Source of the DNA: Henriciella mobilis
Lineage (GTDB): Bacteria; Pseudomonadota; Alphaproteobacteria; Caulobacterales; Hyphomonadaceae
Direction: 5' to 3'
Assembly (NCBI RefSeq): GCF_003576315.1
Contig: NZ_QWFZ01000006.1
Span: forward strand, 224,274-288,273
Length of the DNA: 64,000 nucleotides
The notes beneath the pieces were generated by a model. That model did no database searches, was not told where the DNA came from, and saw only the letters and a list, made by a program, of their open reading frames with translations. Positions 50,012 to 58,962 of this stretch are shown here, piece after piece. The position numbers were made by a program, and so were the translations under genes. The stretch's first letter is position 1; each line of letters opens with the position of its first letter.

Positions 50012-50629
50012 ATGCTTGGGATATTCAAAAAAAAGCGAGTGCGAGGTGACATCGCGCTGCTTGGGCTTGAGCACTGGTGGTTTGAGACATTCACCGAAGA
50101 GGATCGCCAATGGATGGCGGACACCTACGCCCCGATGGGGGCAACGGCGCGACCGCTAATCGAAGGCAGGCCGTACACGCCCCGGCCGCATCCGTTTGTA
50201 TACCTTTCGAATGCAGCAGTTTGGTTCAACAAAGAAGGCTATCGCCACTGCGCTTATGCGTTCATCGACAAAGCCTACGAGTCGCCGGTCGATGATGTGA
50301 ATGTGCTCGACCTGCACTTTGCATACATGAACCACTGCCAGGTATTTTATCGCTGGCGGGATGAGGACGAAGCCGCTCTCTCAAGGGCTATCGCAGCTTG
50401 CGAGCGTAGTATCGAGATTAATGAGCGGGCTGCGCAAGAATGGAAACAGCAATATGGCGATCCGGTACCCGCCCACCACTGCTTCAAGCAACTCGCCATC
50501 ATCGAAGAGAAACGGGGCGATTTCGACCGGGCGATTGATCTGTGTGAGGCGGCAATCAGCAGCGGCTGGAATGGAGATTGGCAAAAACGCGTTGAGCGGC
50601 TGAACAAAAAGAAGCACCGACCCCGCTAA
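50012..50629 (+). CDS. Hypothetical TPR-like protein
   Basis: This 205-residue soluble protein starts MLGIFKKKRVRGDIALLGLE. The second half has helical pairs of TPR character (ALSRAIAACERSIEINERAA, AIIEEKRGDFDRAIDLCEAA). No family is recognised. It is convergent with the RHH gene and overlaps it by 4 bp. Confidence 0.6.
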   Translation: MLGIFKKKRVRGDIALLGLEHWWFETFTEEDRQWMADTYAPMGATARPLIEGRPYTPRPHPFVYLSNAAVWFNKEGYRHCAYAFIDKAYESPVDDVNVLDLHFAYMNHCQVFYRWRDEDEAALSRAIAACERSIEINERAAQEWKQQYGDPVPAHHCFKQLAIIEEKRGDFDRAIDLCEAAISSGWNGDWQKRVERLNKKKHRPR

Positions 50630-50781
50630 TCCTTCGGCAGATAGCCCTTATCCTTCAGCCAGTCCGTAAGGATCAGCTCGACTAGCGAGGCGACCGAACG
50701 CCTTTCATCCTGGGCCGCTGCCTCTGCAGCGGCCTTTGTTGCATCTGGAACGCGAACGGATATTGCAGAGGTTTTTGCCAT
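50626..50781 (-). CDS. Arc/Mnt-like ribbon-helix-helix repressor
   Basis: ATG 50779-50781 gives 51 residues. The strand MAKTSAISVRVPDATKAA and the helices around DERRSVASLVELILTDWL match the CopG/Arc ribbon-helix-helix fold. It is divergent from an antirepressor operon and flanked by perfect inverted operators, so it probably represses both promoters. Confidence 0.8.
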   Translation of the reverse strand: MAKTSAISVRVPDATKAAAEAAAQDERRSVASLVELILTDWLKDKGYLPKD

Positions 50782-50789
50782 TGAATTAC

Positions 50790-50847
50790 TTTGTGTGCAG
50801 TTGACATTCAAAACGAAGAAGGCAATATGCACTCAGTTGCACACAAA
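50790..50847. promoter_or_regulatory. Divergent promoter with 10-bp inverted operators
   Basis: TTTGTGTGCA at 50790-50799 is the exact reverse complement of TGCACACAAA at 50838-50847. Between them TTGACA (50801-50806) and CAATAT (50823-50828) form a rightward sigma70-like promoter. The RHH gene reads leftward from the same gap. Confidence 0.7.
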
Positions 50848-50920
50848 TGCAACAGCGGCCCCCCACGGTGTTACCGCACCGAAGAGGGCCTAACCACTCA
50901 AGTCTGTCTTGGAGACTCTC

Positions 50921-51163
50921 ATGGCTACAATTGCCCTAGCACATCCCAAGGACGTAAATCACCTGAAGGATGAAGTTCACGAAGCCGCAAGCATGATCGA
51001 CGGGTTCATCACCCTGGCCGAGGCCATGCAGGATGAGCTTTGGCAGGTGCTTCAGATGCGCGGCCTGTCCGGGCACTGCAACACCTTCAACGAGGCGCTC
51101 ACTGTCGCGCTCATCTCTATGCGTTCGCAGGTGAAGACCCTGCAACAGCAGTCAGACGCATAG
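50921..51163 (+). CDS. Small helical protein of the antirepressor operon
   Basis: ATG 50921 follows GGAGACTCTC and gives 80 residues (MATIALAHPKDVNHLKDEVH). The product is helical and acidic with a Gln-rich tail. It is the first gene downstream of the RHH-controlled promoter. No family is recognised. Confidence 0.55.
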   Translation: MATIALAHPKDVNHLKDEVHEAASMIDGFITLAEAMQDELWQVLQMRGLSGHCNTFNEALTVALISMRSQVKTLQQQSDA

Positions 51164-51172
51164 GAGGCGAGC

Positions 51173-51886
51173 ATGGAACTGGTTCATATCATCGACGGCG
51201 AACCCAAGGCCGACAGCCTCACGGTGGCTGACGTTTTCGGCAAAGATCACGGCAAAGTGCTTCGGGACATCAAGGCTCTTGAGTGTTCCGATGAATTTAG
51301 AGAAGCCAATTTTGGCTTTTCTACATATCGCCCCGAGAACGGGAAGCGAGACTATCCCTTGTGCCAGATGACGCGGGACGGCTTCACCTTCCTCGTCATG
51401 GGCTTCACGGGCGCGAAGGCGGCGGAGTGGAAAGAGAAGTATATCGCGGCCTTCAATGAAATGGAGGCCCGCCTTCGTGGGCAGCAACCGGACCTCAACA
51501 ATCCGGCCCAACTTCGCGGCCTGCTTCTCGACTATTCCGAGCGGGTGCTTTCGCTGGAAGCCGACCTCTCCGAGGCCCGGCCCAAAGTGGAAGCGCTTGA
51601 GCGGATCGCCCTTGCGGACAAGTCCATGTGCATCACAGACGCAGCGAAAACGCTGCAGATGCGCCCGAAAGACCTGTTTGCATGGCTTCAGCGGCACAAG
51701 TGGGTCTACCGCCGTGCCGGTGTCGCCCACTGGATCGGCTATCAGGACAAGATCCAGCAGGGTCTGCTGGAACACAAGGTGACGGAGATCACCCGTTCAG
51801 ATGGCCGCGCCGACATACACGAGCAGGTGAGGGTGACGCCGAAAGGTCTCGCCCGCCTCGCCGAAAAGGTGAAGGAAGCCGCTTAG
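51173..51886 (+). CDS. Rha-type antirepressor with KilAC C-terminal domain
   Basis: This 237-residue protein has a Rha-like N-terminus (VADVFGKDHGKVLRDIKALE, CQMTRDGFTFLVMGFTGAKA) and a C-terminal antirepressor domain (MCITDAAKTLQMRPKDLFAW, RVTPKGLARLAEK). The pair is common in phage antirepressors that relieve CI-type repression. Control by an Arc-like gene recalls P22 immI. A strong terminator follows. Confidence 0.87.
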   Translation: MELVHIIDGEPKADSLTVADVFGKDHGKVLRDIKALECSDEFREANFGFSTYRPENGKRDYPLCQMTRDGFTFLVMGFTGAKAAEWKEKYIAAFNEMEARLRGQQPDLNNPAQLRGLLLDYSERVLSLEADLSEARPKVEALERIALADKSMCITDAAKTLQMRPKDLFAWLQRHKWVYRRAGVAHWIGYQDKIQQGLLEHKVTEITRSDGRADIHEQVRVTPKGLARLAEKVKEAA

Positions 51887-51907
51887 AGCTTCCCGTCCTT
51901 ATCCATC

Positions 51908-51930
51908 AGCCCCGCTCCGGCGGGGCTTTT
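51908..51930 (+). terminator. Terminator of the antirepressor operon
   Basis: AGCCCCGC and GCGGGGCT form a perfect 8-bp stem with a TCCG loop, followed by TTTT. It insulates the antirepressor operon from the downstream tail genes. Confidence 0.85.
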
Positions 51931-51945
51931 CATATCAGGAGATCA

Positions 51946-52239
51946 CTATGATTTGCCTCGAAATTTCGTGTTCGGATCGCGGGGGTCGTCTGGAAATTTC
52001 ACATCGTAATCCAGATGAAATGCCATCAGGGCGCACATCAGAAAATTGGCATTATCCAGATCCATCGTCAGGTTCTGAAGAGCGCCTTTGTGTTCGTATT
52101 GAATCTGGACGCCTACGGGCTTCCCATCGCCGAGTGCTACTCGGAAGCCGTTTATATGATCGGCGTGCTGATTGTGCATTGCCTTGCGGTCGTTCACATC
52201 AACGATGAACCGTCCGTAGATGCCTTGTTTCTCTGACAT
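51946..52239 (-). CDS. Hypothetical accessory protein
   Basis: ATG 52237-52239 follows AGGAGGGG and gives 97 residues (MSEKQGIYGRFIVDVNDRKA). The middle is beta-rich (KPVGVQIQYEHKGALQNLTM). It lies on the opposite strand between two terminators, so it has its own promoter and looks like an inserted accessory gene. No family is recognised. Confidence 0.65.
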   Translation of the reverse strand: MSEKQGIYGRFIVDVNDRKAMHNQHADHINGFRVALGDGKPVGVQIQYEHKGALQNLTMDLDNANFLMCALMAFHLDYDVKFPDDPRDPNTKFRGKS

Positions 52240-52307
52240 GAGCTCCCCTCCTGATTGAGGGCCGCATCCTCCCGGCCCGCGCCGGAGAGTCAACCAGTCC
52301 CGAATAG

Positions 52308-52335
52308 AGCCTCGCGAAAGCGGGGCTTTTTCTTT
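52308..52335 (+). terminator. Terminator-like hairpin before the distal tail gene
   Basis: AGCCTCGC and GCGGGGCT pair with one T-G around GAAA, followed by TTTTTCTTT. With 51908-51930 it brackets the minus-strand accessory gene. Confidence 0.65.
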
Positions 52336-52351
52336 GCCCGAAAGGTCTCCC

Positions 52352-52960
52352 ATGAGCGCAGGCGAGCAGGCGCCCTGTCTCGGCATTATCGAGGCGGTAT
52401 GGCAGCGCAATGAAGTCCAGACCGAGACTGTCTCCAACTCAGGCGAGGCGGACACGATCGAGATTGGGGAACCGTTCTGGTCGATCGATGTGAAGGTCAA
52501 CATCAAGGACCGGGCGCACTTCGAGACATGGGACAGCTTTCTCGCGCGCCGGCGTCTGCACGATCTCACCTTCACCATGTGGCGGACGTTCAAGCCGCGC
52601 CCGCGCGACACGTCGATCACATCCGATGCTGGTCTCGGCGTCTCCTCCATCAGCGTGGCCAACAGCACGATCACGCTGTCGGGCTATGGCGCGGGCAAGA
52701 AAGCCCATCCGGGCGACATGATCTCCTACATCACCGCAGGCGGCGGCTACTGGATCGGGCAGGCGACCGCTGAGGCGACGGCTGATGGGTCGGGTGTCAT
52801 CACCATCCCGGTCTGGCCTCGCCCTGTGACGGCGCACGCAACGCCTGCGGTTCGCCGCATCCAGGCGCTGGGCGAGTTCCGCCTGTCTGACAAGCCGCGT
52901 ATCCGTGAAGGCCACAAGAACTGGTCGATCGATTTTGAAGCCCGGCAGGTGCTGCGCTGA
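52352..52960 (+). CDS. Distal tail-type protein
   Basis: This 202-residue protein lies before the tail-tip gene. It is beta-rich, with EPFWSIDVKVNIKDRAHFET, a repeated Gly/Ser region and a final IREGHKNWSIDFEARQVL. These features fit distal tail/hub proteins that link tube and tip. The assignment is mainly by position. Confidence 0.6.
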   Translation: MSAGEQAPCLGIIEAVWQRNEVQTETVSNSGEADTIEIGEPFWSIDVKVNIKDRAHFETWDSFLARRRLHDLTFTMWRTFKPRPRDTSITSDAGLGVSSISVANSTITLSGYGAGKKAHPGDMISYITAGGGYWIGQATAEATADGSGVITIPVWPRPVTAHATPAVRRIQALGEFRLSDKPRIREGHKNWSIDFEARQVLR

Positions 52961-55900
52961 TGGCCCGGATTTCGCGCTGGTTCCTCGACATCACGCTGGA
53001 CGCAGAGACGCTGCACTGGTGGTCGGGTACCGGGACCATCACCTTCGAGAGCAACACCTATACCGGGCTAGGCGACCGCTGGACGCCGCCGGACAGCCTG
53101 AAGCGCAAATCCTCGCTCAAATCCGAGAAGATCGATCTGGAGTTCGACAGCTCCCGGCAGAGCGACAATTCCGACCCCATCGGCGGGCTTCTCGATGAGA
53201 AGTGGCGCAACCGGGCGATCAGGCTTCGCAGACTGGCATGGGACGCAGGCGACGGGCCGGATGATGGTGACGTGCTCGAAGACGAGCGCGGCCGCATCCG
53301 CAATCTCTCCGACACGCTGCAGGCTGGAAGCCCGGCAATTGTCTCCATGGAGATCGAGAGCGGGGCGCTGGCCTATCTCGAACGGCGCATGGAGACCCGG
53401 TCTCCCGCCGGTCAGCAGCGCGTGTTCGCGGGCGACAAGGGCTTCGACCTCATTGCGAAGCTCGAAGGCAAGACGCTTGCCTGGCGCACGAAGCACAAGA
53501 AGGCCGGCACAGTTCAGTATGAGCTGCAGGAAGAGTATGAACCCGCGCCGCGCGAACTCGTGCTCGGCCGCTTCGCGAAGACAGGCAGCTTCGTCGCTGC
53601 ATGGACGCATCAGCAGCAGAACAAGTCTCTCACGCGCATCTACGCGATTGCCGACCACCGCATCAACAAGCTCGACAAGGTCTGGATCAATGGCGACCTC
53701 CTGATCGACGGTGCGCTCTCGCATGGTGTGCGCACCGAGATCACGGCTCTGCGCTCCGGTGGCCCGCGCGCGTGGATCACCTTCTATGATGGCCGCCCGG
53801 ACCAGACCGCCGACAGCTTCCTTCAGTCCGTCGAACCGACATGGACGAGTGCGCACAGGCTTCGCGGTGTTGCCTATGTGATCATTGATCACCGCTGGGA
53901 CAGCGACCTCGCCAACGCCTACGACTACCGCTTCGGCGGCGAGGGCGCGCGGCTCTATGACCGGCGGCTCGACACCACCGCTGGCGGCTCCGGCTCGCAG
54001 CGCTGGGATGATCCTTCGACATGGACCTACACCACGAACGCGATGGTTGCCGCAGACCACTACCGTTCCGGCATCCGTATCATGTCCGGTTCGTCAGCCA
54101 TGTGGTTCGGCGTGGGAGAGGCCGTCGACGCGGTGCCTTATGCGGAATTTGCAGCGCTGGCTGACCACAGCGACGAGAACGTCGCTCTCAAGGCTGGCGG
54201 CACGCAGAAGCGCTACGAGGTCAACGGCGTCCTCTCGGCCGCCGACGATCATGCCAAGAACCTCGAGAAGATCGCGCGCCAGATGGCGGCAAGGGCCATC
54301 GACCAGGGCGGGCGCATCGCCTTCCGGCCCCCGATCGAGCGCACGCCTGTTATCACGCTCACCGATGGTGACCTGAAGCGCGGGACAGAAAGCGTTGCCG
54401 ACCCGGGCGGGCTGATCGATGACATGGTCAACACGCTCTCGGGCCGGTTCATCAATCCCGATAACGACTACAAGAAGGACGATTACCCGGAAGTCTCGAT
54501 CAGCTCTTATGTCGATGACGACAATGGCGAGATCAGCGACACGCTCGACCTCGACCTCGAAATCAGCGGGGAGCGGTCTCAGCGGATTGCCAAGCTGAAG
54601 ATCGAGGACAGCCGCCGCATCTTCCAGCTGACCGAGACCTACACCGTGAAGGCGCGCGTCATCGAGCCGGGTGAATGGTTCGTGCGTGAGAGCGCGATCC
54701 GCGGCTTTCCATCCGGCAAGACCTTTGTTGCCGATGAAGTCACCCGCTTCCTCGATGGCAGCATCGAAGTTGTCGCAACAGAAATCGATCCGGCCCAGCT
54801 GGTCTGGGATGAGGGGACGGCGGTCGACCTGTCGGCCCCGCCGAGTTTCGATCCGCTCACCCTGCCGGACATTGATCCGCCGAGCGTCACGGCGACAGCG
54901 GTCGAGCTGGGGAGCGGTGGAAACCTGACACCGGGAATCCAGCTTGCTGTCACGCTGCCGGCCGATCTCGACGACATCATCGCTGACCGCACCGAAATGG
55001 AGTACGGCTTCTCGGACGGGGCCAGTTCTCCGGGCATCTCGGGGGAGTCCTTTGTCCTCGACTTCGACCCGCGCCGCTCGACACTGGTCTACGCGGGATT
55101 CCAGCCCTCGCGGGACTATGTCTTCCGCTTTCGCGGCGTGGAGAACCGTGGCGATGACGGCAAGCGCTATGGGGAGTGGTCCGACTTCCAGGAAGTGACC
55201 ACCACCGCGAACGCGACCGCAACCAGCTCAGGTAGTGCGGCCGCTGTCCCTTGGTCCGGCGTCACGAATGATGGCGGCAAGCCTGACGATAATGCCGATG
55301 TGACGGGCGACAACACGGCGGCGGCAATTGCTGGGCAGGGCAGCGGCGCAACCGCGAACTCCCTTGAAGACCTGAATGCTAGCGATGCTGCTGCTGTGGT
55401 TGCTTCATATGCCTTTAGGCCGAGCGCGCGAACCTGGTCCGCATCGTCCTTTAGTATTCCGGGTGGCGCTGTTGACGCGAGCATAGGGCCGAGTGGCGGC
55501 GCAGTCAGCACCGGCAACACCGGAACGGCAGGCCCTAAGGCTGATTTTCCTGTCGCTGGCAAGGTTTATCGAGTGCGTGCGGCCATTATGGCAACAGCGT
55601 CAGATGGCACATGGAATCCGCATATTATTGCATGGAATTTCGATGAGGCGGGCGACAAATACCCGAGTGACGTGAGTCACTTCAGCGTCGTTCAGTTTGC
55701 CGAAGAGACGTCAACCGGCGAAATTGTTGAAGTTGAATGGCTTTTCAAAGATAGCACCGTTTCAATAGATGAAACGGCGACCTCATTAAGAGCGGGGGCG
55801 TCTCGCGTTCGTTTTACGGCTGGCATTAGAAATGGCGGCGTTTCGGCGTCGGCAGAGACTTTGTGGCTTACTGTTGAAGAGGTTTCAATATTCGAGTCCT

Positions 55901-57609
55901 TGCGACCCGCAGAGGCGGGCGCAGATGTAACTTCAGGCAACACCGCAGCCGCGATAGCTGGCCAAGGGGCCTTTGCGACGAAAGATAGCGTTGCTTACGG
56001 CTCCGGCTATCTGACGGGCTTCGGTTCACTTGCCGCGCTCGCCTTCACGACACTCGGCTCGAATGTCCGCCTTGAAGACGGCAGCACAAGCGCGACGGAT
56101 GCGCTCTTGCGCACGTCGCTAGGAACAGCGGCGGCGTTTATCGGCCAAGGTGCGCTGGCCACGCTGAGTAGTCTTGCGTACGGCGATGCAGAACTTACAG
56201 GGTTTGGCTCCATCGCCGCGCTTTCACAGATAGCGCTTGGCTCGGCTTACCTGAAGCGCGAAGACGGCACGACCAGCCTTACGGATAGTCTTGTCGTTAC
56301 CTCGCTTGGCACGGCTGCTGCGATTGATGGGCAGGGTTCGGGCGCGACGGCTGACACTCTCGCTGACTTGAATGCAGACGATGCTGCGGCGGTAATCGGC
56401 AGCCTGACGTCCGGCCCGACCGCGCGCACCTGGACGAAAAGCACAGTCGGAGCGCTCGACTCCCTGCCAGATGCCCCGATCAACGCATCGGGTGCGCTAT
56501 CGGCCAATGGCAATAACAGTGAAGGCGGCCCGAAAGCCGATTTCCCGGTCAGCGGGAAGGTCTACCGCGTGCGCGCAGGCGTCCGGTCCCTGACGAACGA
56601 AGGGAGCTGGAATCCGCAGATCATTGCGCGCAGTTATGATGAAGACGGCGTGGCGCTTTCGCCGAATTTCACTGTTTACCTTGGCGGTGCGGAGACAGGC
56701 TCCGGGACCGACATTGTCGAGGTTGAATGCTACTACGCAGAGTCCACGACCGGGTTGCCAGCGAATAGTGCCGCGCTCCCGGCGGGTGCTGCAAGGGTCC
56801 GTTTCAGCGGCGGCATCCGGAACGCTGGCGCAAGCGCAACCGGCGAAGTTGTCTGGGTCCAAATCGACGAGGTGTCGCTCTTCGAAAGCCTGAGACCCGC
56901 CGAAGCGGGTGCCGATGTCACCAGCGGGAACACAGCCGCAGCAATCTCCGGCCAAGGCGCGCTCGCAACCCTGTCCAGCCTCGCCTATGGCGACTCGGAA
57001 CTCACCGGCTTCAACGTCCTCGCCACACTCACCCAGATCAGTCTCGAAAGCGCCTACATCAAGCGCGCCGACGGCACGACGACGCTCACCGAAAGCCTTG
57101 TCATCACGACGCTGGGCGTGGCGGCCTCGATCACTGGGCAGGGCAACCAGGCCACGGCAAGCAATGGGCGAGGCAATACAGCCGCCCGCCCGGCCAGCAC
57201 GGGAAGCTGGGCAGGCTACGCGAACACCGAAACGAACACTGTGCAGTGGGACGTGCCGGGATCCGGCTGGGTAGATGTCGCGTCTCTGCCGGCCGACAAC
57301 AACTTCGCTGCCAGTTATGTCGATAGCAGCCTCACCGGATCGCGCAGCGGCGCCGGCACGGTGGTGGCGAGTACGAACATCAACATTTCCGGCGGCGCTG
57401 GATCCTATGAAGCGCGCACCGAGCTCTATCCCGACTCCCTGACACCGAAGACCGCCATCACAAGCTCGGTAACATCAGACAGCACTGTGCAGCTGACCGC
57501 CACGTTCACTGGTGGTGGCCAGACCGAGACCGGGCGCTTCGAAACCACCATCACGGACGGTGATGGCCGAGTCCGCCTCCTGCGCGGCTCCTACAGCTTC
57601 TCCTCCTAA
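52960..57609 (+). CDS. Tail tip/host specificity protein with duplicated C-terminal modules
   Basis: This 1549-residue protein begins MARISRWFLDITLDAETLHW. The first 650 residues form the tail-hub/tip part (MEIESGALAYLERRME, DFPEVSISSYVDDDN-like segment). A fibronectin-like unit (about 640-750) follows. The C-terminal half has two copies of a roughly 200-residue unit, separated and followed by short NTAAAI-x-GQG repeats. The end (about 1410-1549) is a Gly/Thr-rich tip domain. It probably contacts the host receptor. It overlaps the previous gene by 1 bp. Confidence 0.85.
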   Translation: MARISRWFLDITLDAETLHWWSGTGTITFESNTYTGLGDRWTPPDSLKRKSSLKSEKIDLEFDSSRQSDNSDPIGGLLDEKWRNRAIRLRRLAWDAGDGPDDGDVLEDERGRIRNLSDTLQAGSPAIVSMEIESGALAYLERRMETRSPAGQQRVFAGDKGFDLIAKLEGKTLAWRTKHKKAGTVQYELQEEYEPAPRELVLGRFAKTGSFVAAWTHQQQNKSLTRIYAIADHRINKLDKVWINGDLLIDGALSHGVRTEITALRSGGPRAWITFYDGRPDQTADSFLQSVEPTWTSAHRLRGVAYVIIDHRWDSDLANAYDYRFGGEGARLYDRRLDTTAGGSGSQRWDDPSTWTYTTNAMVAADHYRSGIRIMSGSSAMWFGVGEAVDAVPYAEFAALADHSDENVALKAGGTQKRYEVNGVLSAADDHAKNLEKIARQMAARAIDQGGRIAFRPPIERTPVITLTDGDLKRGTESVADPGGLIDDMVNTLSGRFINPDNDYKKDDYPEVSISSYVDDDNGEISDTLDLDLEISGERSQRIAKLKIEDSRRIFQLTETYTVKARVIEPGEWFVRESAIRGFPSGKTFVADEVTRFLDGSIEVVATEIDPAQLVWDEGTAVDLSAPPSFDPLTLPDIDPPSVTATAVELGSGGNLTPGIQLAVTLPADLDDIIADRTEMEYGFSDGASSPGISGESFVLDFDPRRSTLVYAGFQPSRDYVFRFRGVENRGDDGKRYGEWSDFQEVTTTANATATSSGSAAAVPWSGVTNDGGKPDDNADVTGDNTAAAIAGQGSGATANSLEDLNASDAAAVVASYAFRPSARTWSASSFSIPGGAVDASIGPSGGAVSTGNTGTAGPKADFPVAGKVYRVRAAIMATASDGTWNPHIIAWNFDEAGDKYPSDVSHFSVVQFAEETSTGEIVEVEWLFKDSTVSIDETATSLRAGASRVRFTAGIRNGGVSASAETLWLTVEEVSIFESLRPAEAGADVTSGNTAAAIAGQGAFATKDSVAYGSGYLTGFGSLAALAFTTLGSNVRLEDGSTSATDALLRTSLGTAAAFIGQGALATLSSLAYGDAELTGFGSIAALSQIALGSAYLKREDGTTSLTDSLVVTSLGTAAAIDGQGSGATADTLADLNADDAAAVIGSLTSGPTARTWTKSTVGALDSLPDAPINASGALSANGNNSEGGPKADFPVSGKVYRVRAGVRSLTNEGSWNPQIIARSYDEDGVALSPNFTVYLGGAETGSGTDIVEVECYYAESTTGLPANSAALPAGAARVRFSGGIRNAGASATGEVVWVQIDEVSLFESLRPAEAGADVTSGNTAAAISGQGALATLSSLAYGDSELTGFNVLATLTQISLESAYIKRADGTTTLTESLVITTLGVAASITGQGNQATASNGRGNTAARPASTGSWAGYANTETNTVQWDVPGSGWVDVASLPADNNFAASYVDSSLTGSRSGAGTVVASTNINISGGAGSYEARTELYPDSLTPKTAITSSVTSDSTVQLTATFTGGGQTETGRFETTITDGDGRVRLLRGSYSFSS
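55312..55938 (+). repeat. Tail-tip module, first copy
   Basis: The unit starts NTAAAIAGQGSGAT and ends SLRPAEAGADVTSG. It contains KVYRVRAAIMATASDGTWNP. By eye its DNA is clearly A+T-richer than the second copy and the flanks, as if it came from another source. Confidence 0.75.
56308..56928 (+). repeat. Tail-tip module, second copy
   Basis: The unit starts GTAAAIDGQGSGAT and ends SLRPAEAGADVTSG. It contains KVYRVRAGVRSLTNEGSWNP. Protein similarity to the first copy is obvious along the whole length, while base composition is G+C-rich like the rest of the gene. Confidence 0.75.
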
Positions 57610-57629
57610 CAAACCCGAAAGGAAACCCG

Positions 57630-57935
57630 ATGAAAACGCCTGCCCTTATCCTGGCGGCGGCGCTCACCTGTGCGTGCGCGTCCGCCGATATCCGCGACCG
57701 TGAGACTGTAAGCCAGTCCGTGATCGTTCCGGAGGTCTACAACGCCGAGACGGCACAGAAGGCCTACGACACGCTGCGCATCGCTGCCGAGCGCGCCTGC
57801 GAGCATACCGACCACGCCTACACCTACCGTCACCGCAAGGCGGACACCAAGCGCTGTGTGGCCGAGGCCATCGAAAGCGGCGTGGAAAGCGTGAATGACC
57901 CCCGCCTCACCGCCATCCACGAGGCCGCACAATGA
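57630..57935 (+). CDS. UrcA-like exported protein
   Basis: This 101-residue protein has a signal peptide (LILAAALTCACASA). The mature pattern, with one Cys in the middle helix (RIAAERACEH), another in KRCVAEAI and an end SVNDPRLTAIHEAA, follows the UrcA family of small exported proteins common in Caulobacterales and Sphingomonadales. The function is unknown. It overlaps the next gene by 4 bp. Confidence 0.65.
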   Translation: MKTPALILAAALTCACASADIRDRETVSQSVIVPEVYNAETAQKAYDTLRIAAERACEHTDHAYTYRHRKADTKRCVAEAIESGVESVNDPRLTAIHEAAQ

Positions 57936-58282
57936 CATATCCGCAGACAATTCAGGCGGTCACCGACAAGCTGAACGCAGTCGCCTATGCGGCCAGCTCA
58001 TCGCTGTCGACCGAAACGCAGCAGGCGCTCATTGCGGCGGCGGCTCATCCGTCCGTGGTAGAGCGCTGCCACAAGGCCATCGCGGCGCTGCATCCGGTCT
58101 TTGATGCAGATGGCGCCAGCATGGATCAAAGCGCCCGCGAACTGCTTGCAGGATCAATCCGGCTTTGCAATGAAAATGCATGGGCAGCACGCGGCGGGAT
58201 CGATTACCCGGGAACGCTGGCAGCGGTGATTGCGACCCTGCCAGCCGCTGACCCGGTCGAAGAAGATACACCGGCAGAATAG
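57932..58282 (+). CDS. Hypothetical phage protein
   Basis: This 116-residue helical protein (MTYPQTIQAVTDKLNAVAYA, ELLAGSIRLCNENAWAARGG) lies before the endolysin. No family is recognised. Confidence 0.55.
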   Translation: MTYPQTIQAVTDKLNAVAYAASSSLSTETQQALIAAAAHPSVVERCHKAIAALHPVFDADGASMDQSARELLAGSIRLCNENAWAARGGIDYPGTLAAVIATLPAADPVEEDTPAE

Positions 58283-58317
58283 CCATGCGCCTCTTAGCCC
58301 CCATCCTGTTTCCGCTC

Positions 58318-58339
58318 GCCGCCTTCGGGCGGCTTTTTT
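58318..58339 (+). terminator. Terminator between tail and lysis genes
   Basis: GCCGCC-TTCG-GGCGGC followed by TTTTTT is a near-ideal terminator with a stable tetraloop. It lies inside the open frame upstream of the preferred endolysin start, which argues against the longer endolysin start at 58285. Confidence 0.85.
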
Positions 58340-58371
58340 CTGCCCGGAAACCAGAACAGGACCAGCCCCAA

Positions 58372-58860
58372 ATGTCAGGCTTCAAACTCGGATCGCGTTC
58401 GCGCTCTGAGCTTACCGGTGTGCACCCGGAGCTCGTCAAATGCGTTGAGAAAGCTATTGCGGTAACGACACAGGACTTCAGTGTCCATGATGGAATCCGG
58501 TCTCCCGCAGAACAGCGTGAGATGGTCGCGCGCGGTGCTTCAAAGACGTTGAACTCGAAGCACCTGACCCAGCCGGACGGCTACGGCCATGCCGTGGACC
58601 TCGTGCCGTATGTCAACGGCAAGCTGCGCTGGGAGTGGCCGCTTATTCACCCGGTCGCCGCCGCCATGGCCTACGCGGCGCACTCTCTGGGCGTGCGCAT
58701 TCGCTGGGGCGGGGACTGGCTTTGGCTGGTCGACGAAGGCGAAGACCTCCCGCCGACTGCTGCCGAGTTGGAAGCTCGCGTCAACGCCTATGTCGATCAT
58801 CGCCGCTCGCTTGGACGGTCTGCATTTATCGACGGCCCCCACTTCGAGATTCATCCCTGA
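58372..58860 (+). CDS. Peptidase M15-type endolysin
   Basis: From ATG 58372 the protein is 162 residues (MSGFKLGSRSRSELTGVHPE). The M15/VanY zinc residues are visible: His and Asp in KHLTQPDGYGHAVDLVPY and the last His in DGPHFEIHP. It should cleave peptidoglycan cross-links at lysis. A longer in-frame start at 58285 would place the terminator hairpin inside the gene. Confidence 0.88.
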   Translation: MSGFKLGSRSRSELTGVHPELVKCVEKAIAVTTQDFSVHDGIRSPAEQREMVARGASKTLNSKHLTQPDGYGHAVDLVPYVNGKLRWEWPLIHPVAAAMAYAAHSLGVRIRWGGDWLWLVDEGEDLPPTAAELEARVNAYVDHRRSLGRSAFIDGPHFEIHP

Positions 58861-58907
58861 CCCACCCCGAATGCCCGGCCCTGCATCGGCCGGTCTGCCG
58901 ACCCCGT

Positions 58908-58934
58908 CCGCCATCAGGCAGGCGGGCTTTTTTG
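58908..58934 (+). terminator. Terminator after the endolysin gene
   Basis: CCGCC and GGCGG form a stem around an 8-base loop, followed by GCTTTTTTG. It ends the endolysin unit. Confidence 0.65.
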
Positions 58935-58962
58935 TGACTGAAACCCCGAAAGGAAACTCCCC

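Noticed and set aside
53068..54060. 330-codon antisense frame opposite the tail-tip gene
   Set aside because: Codon-aligned shadow of a well-supported gene, with low-complexity composition and no motif.
58285..58371. Upstream start for the endolysin
   Set aside because: The added residues translate a perfect terminator hairpin, so the start at 58372 is preferred.
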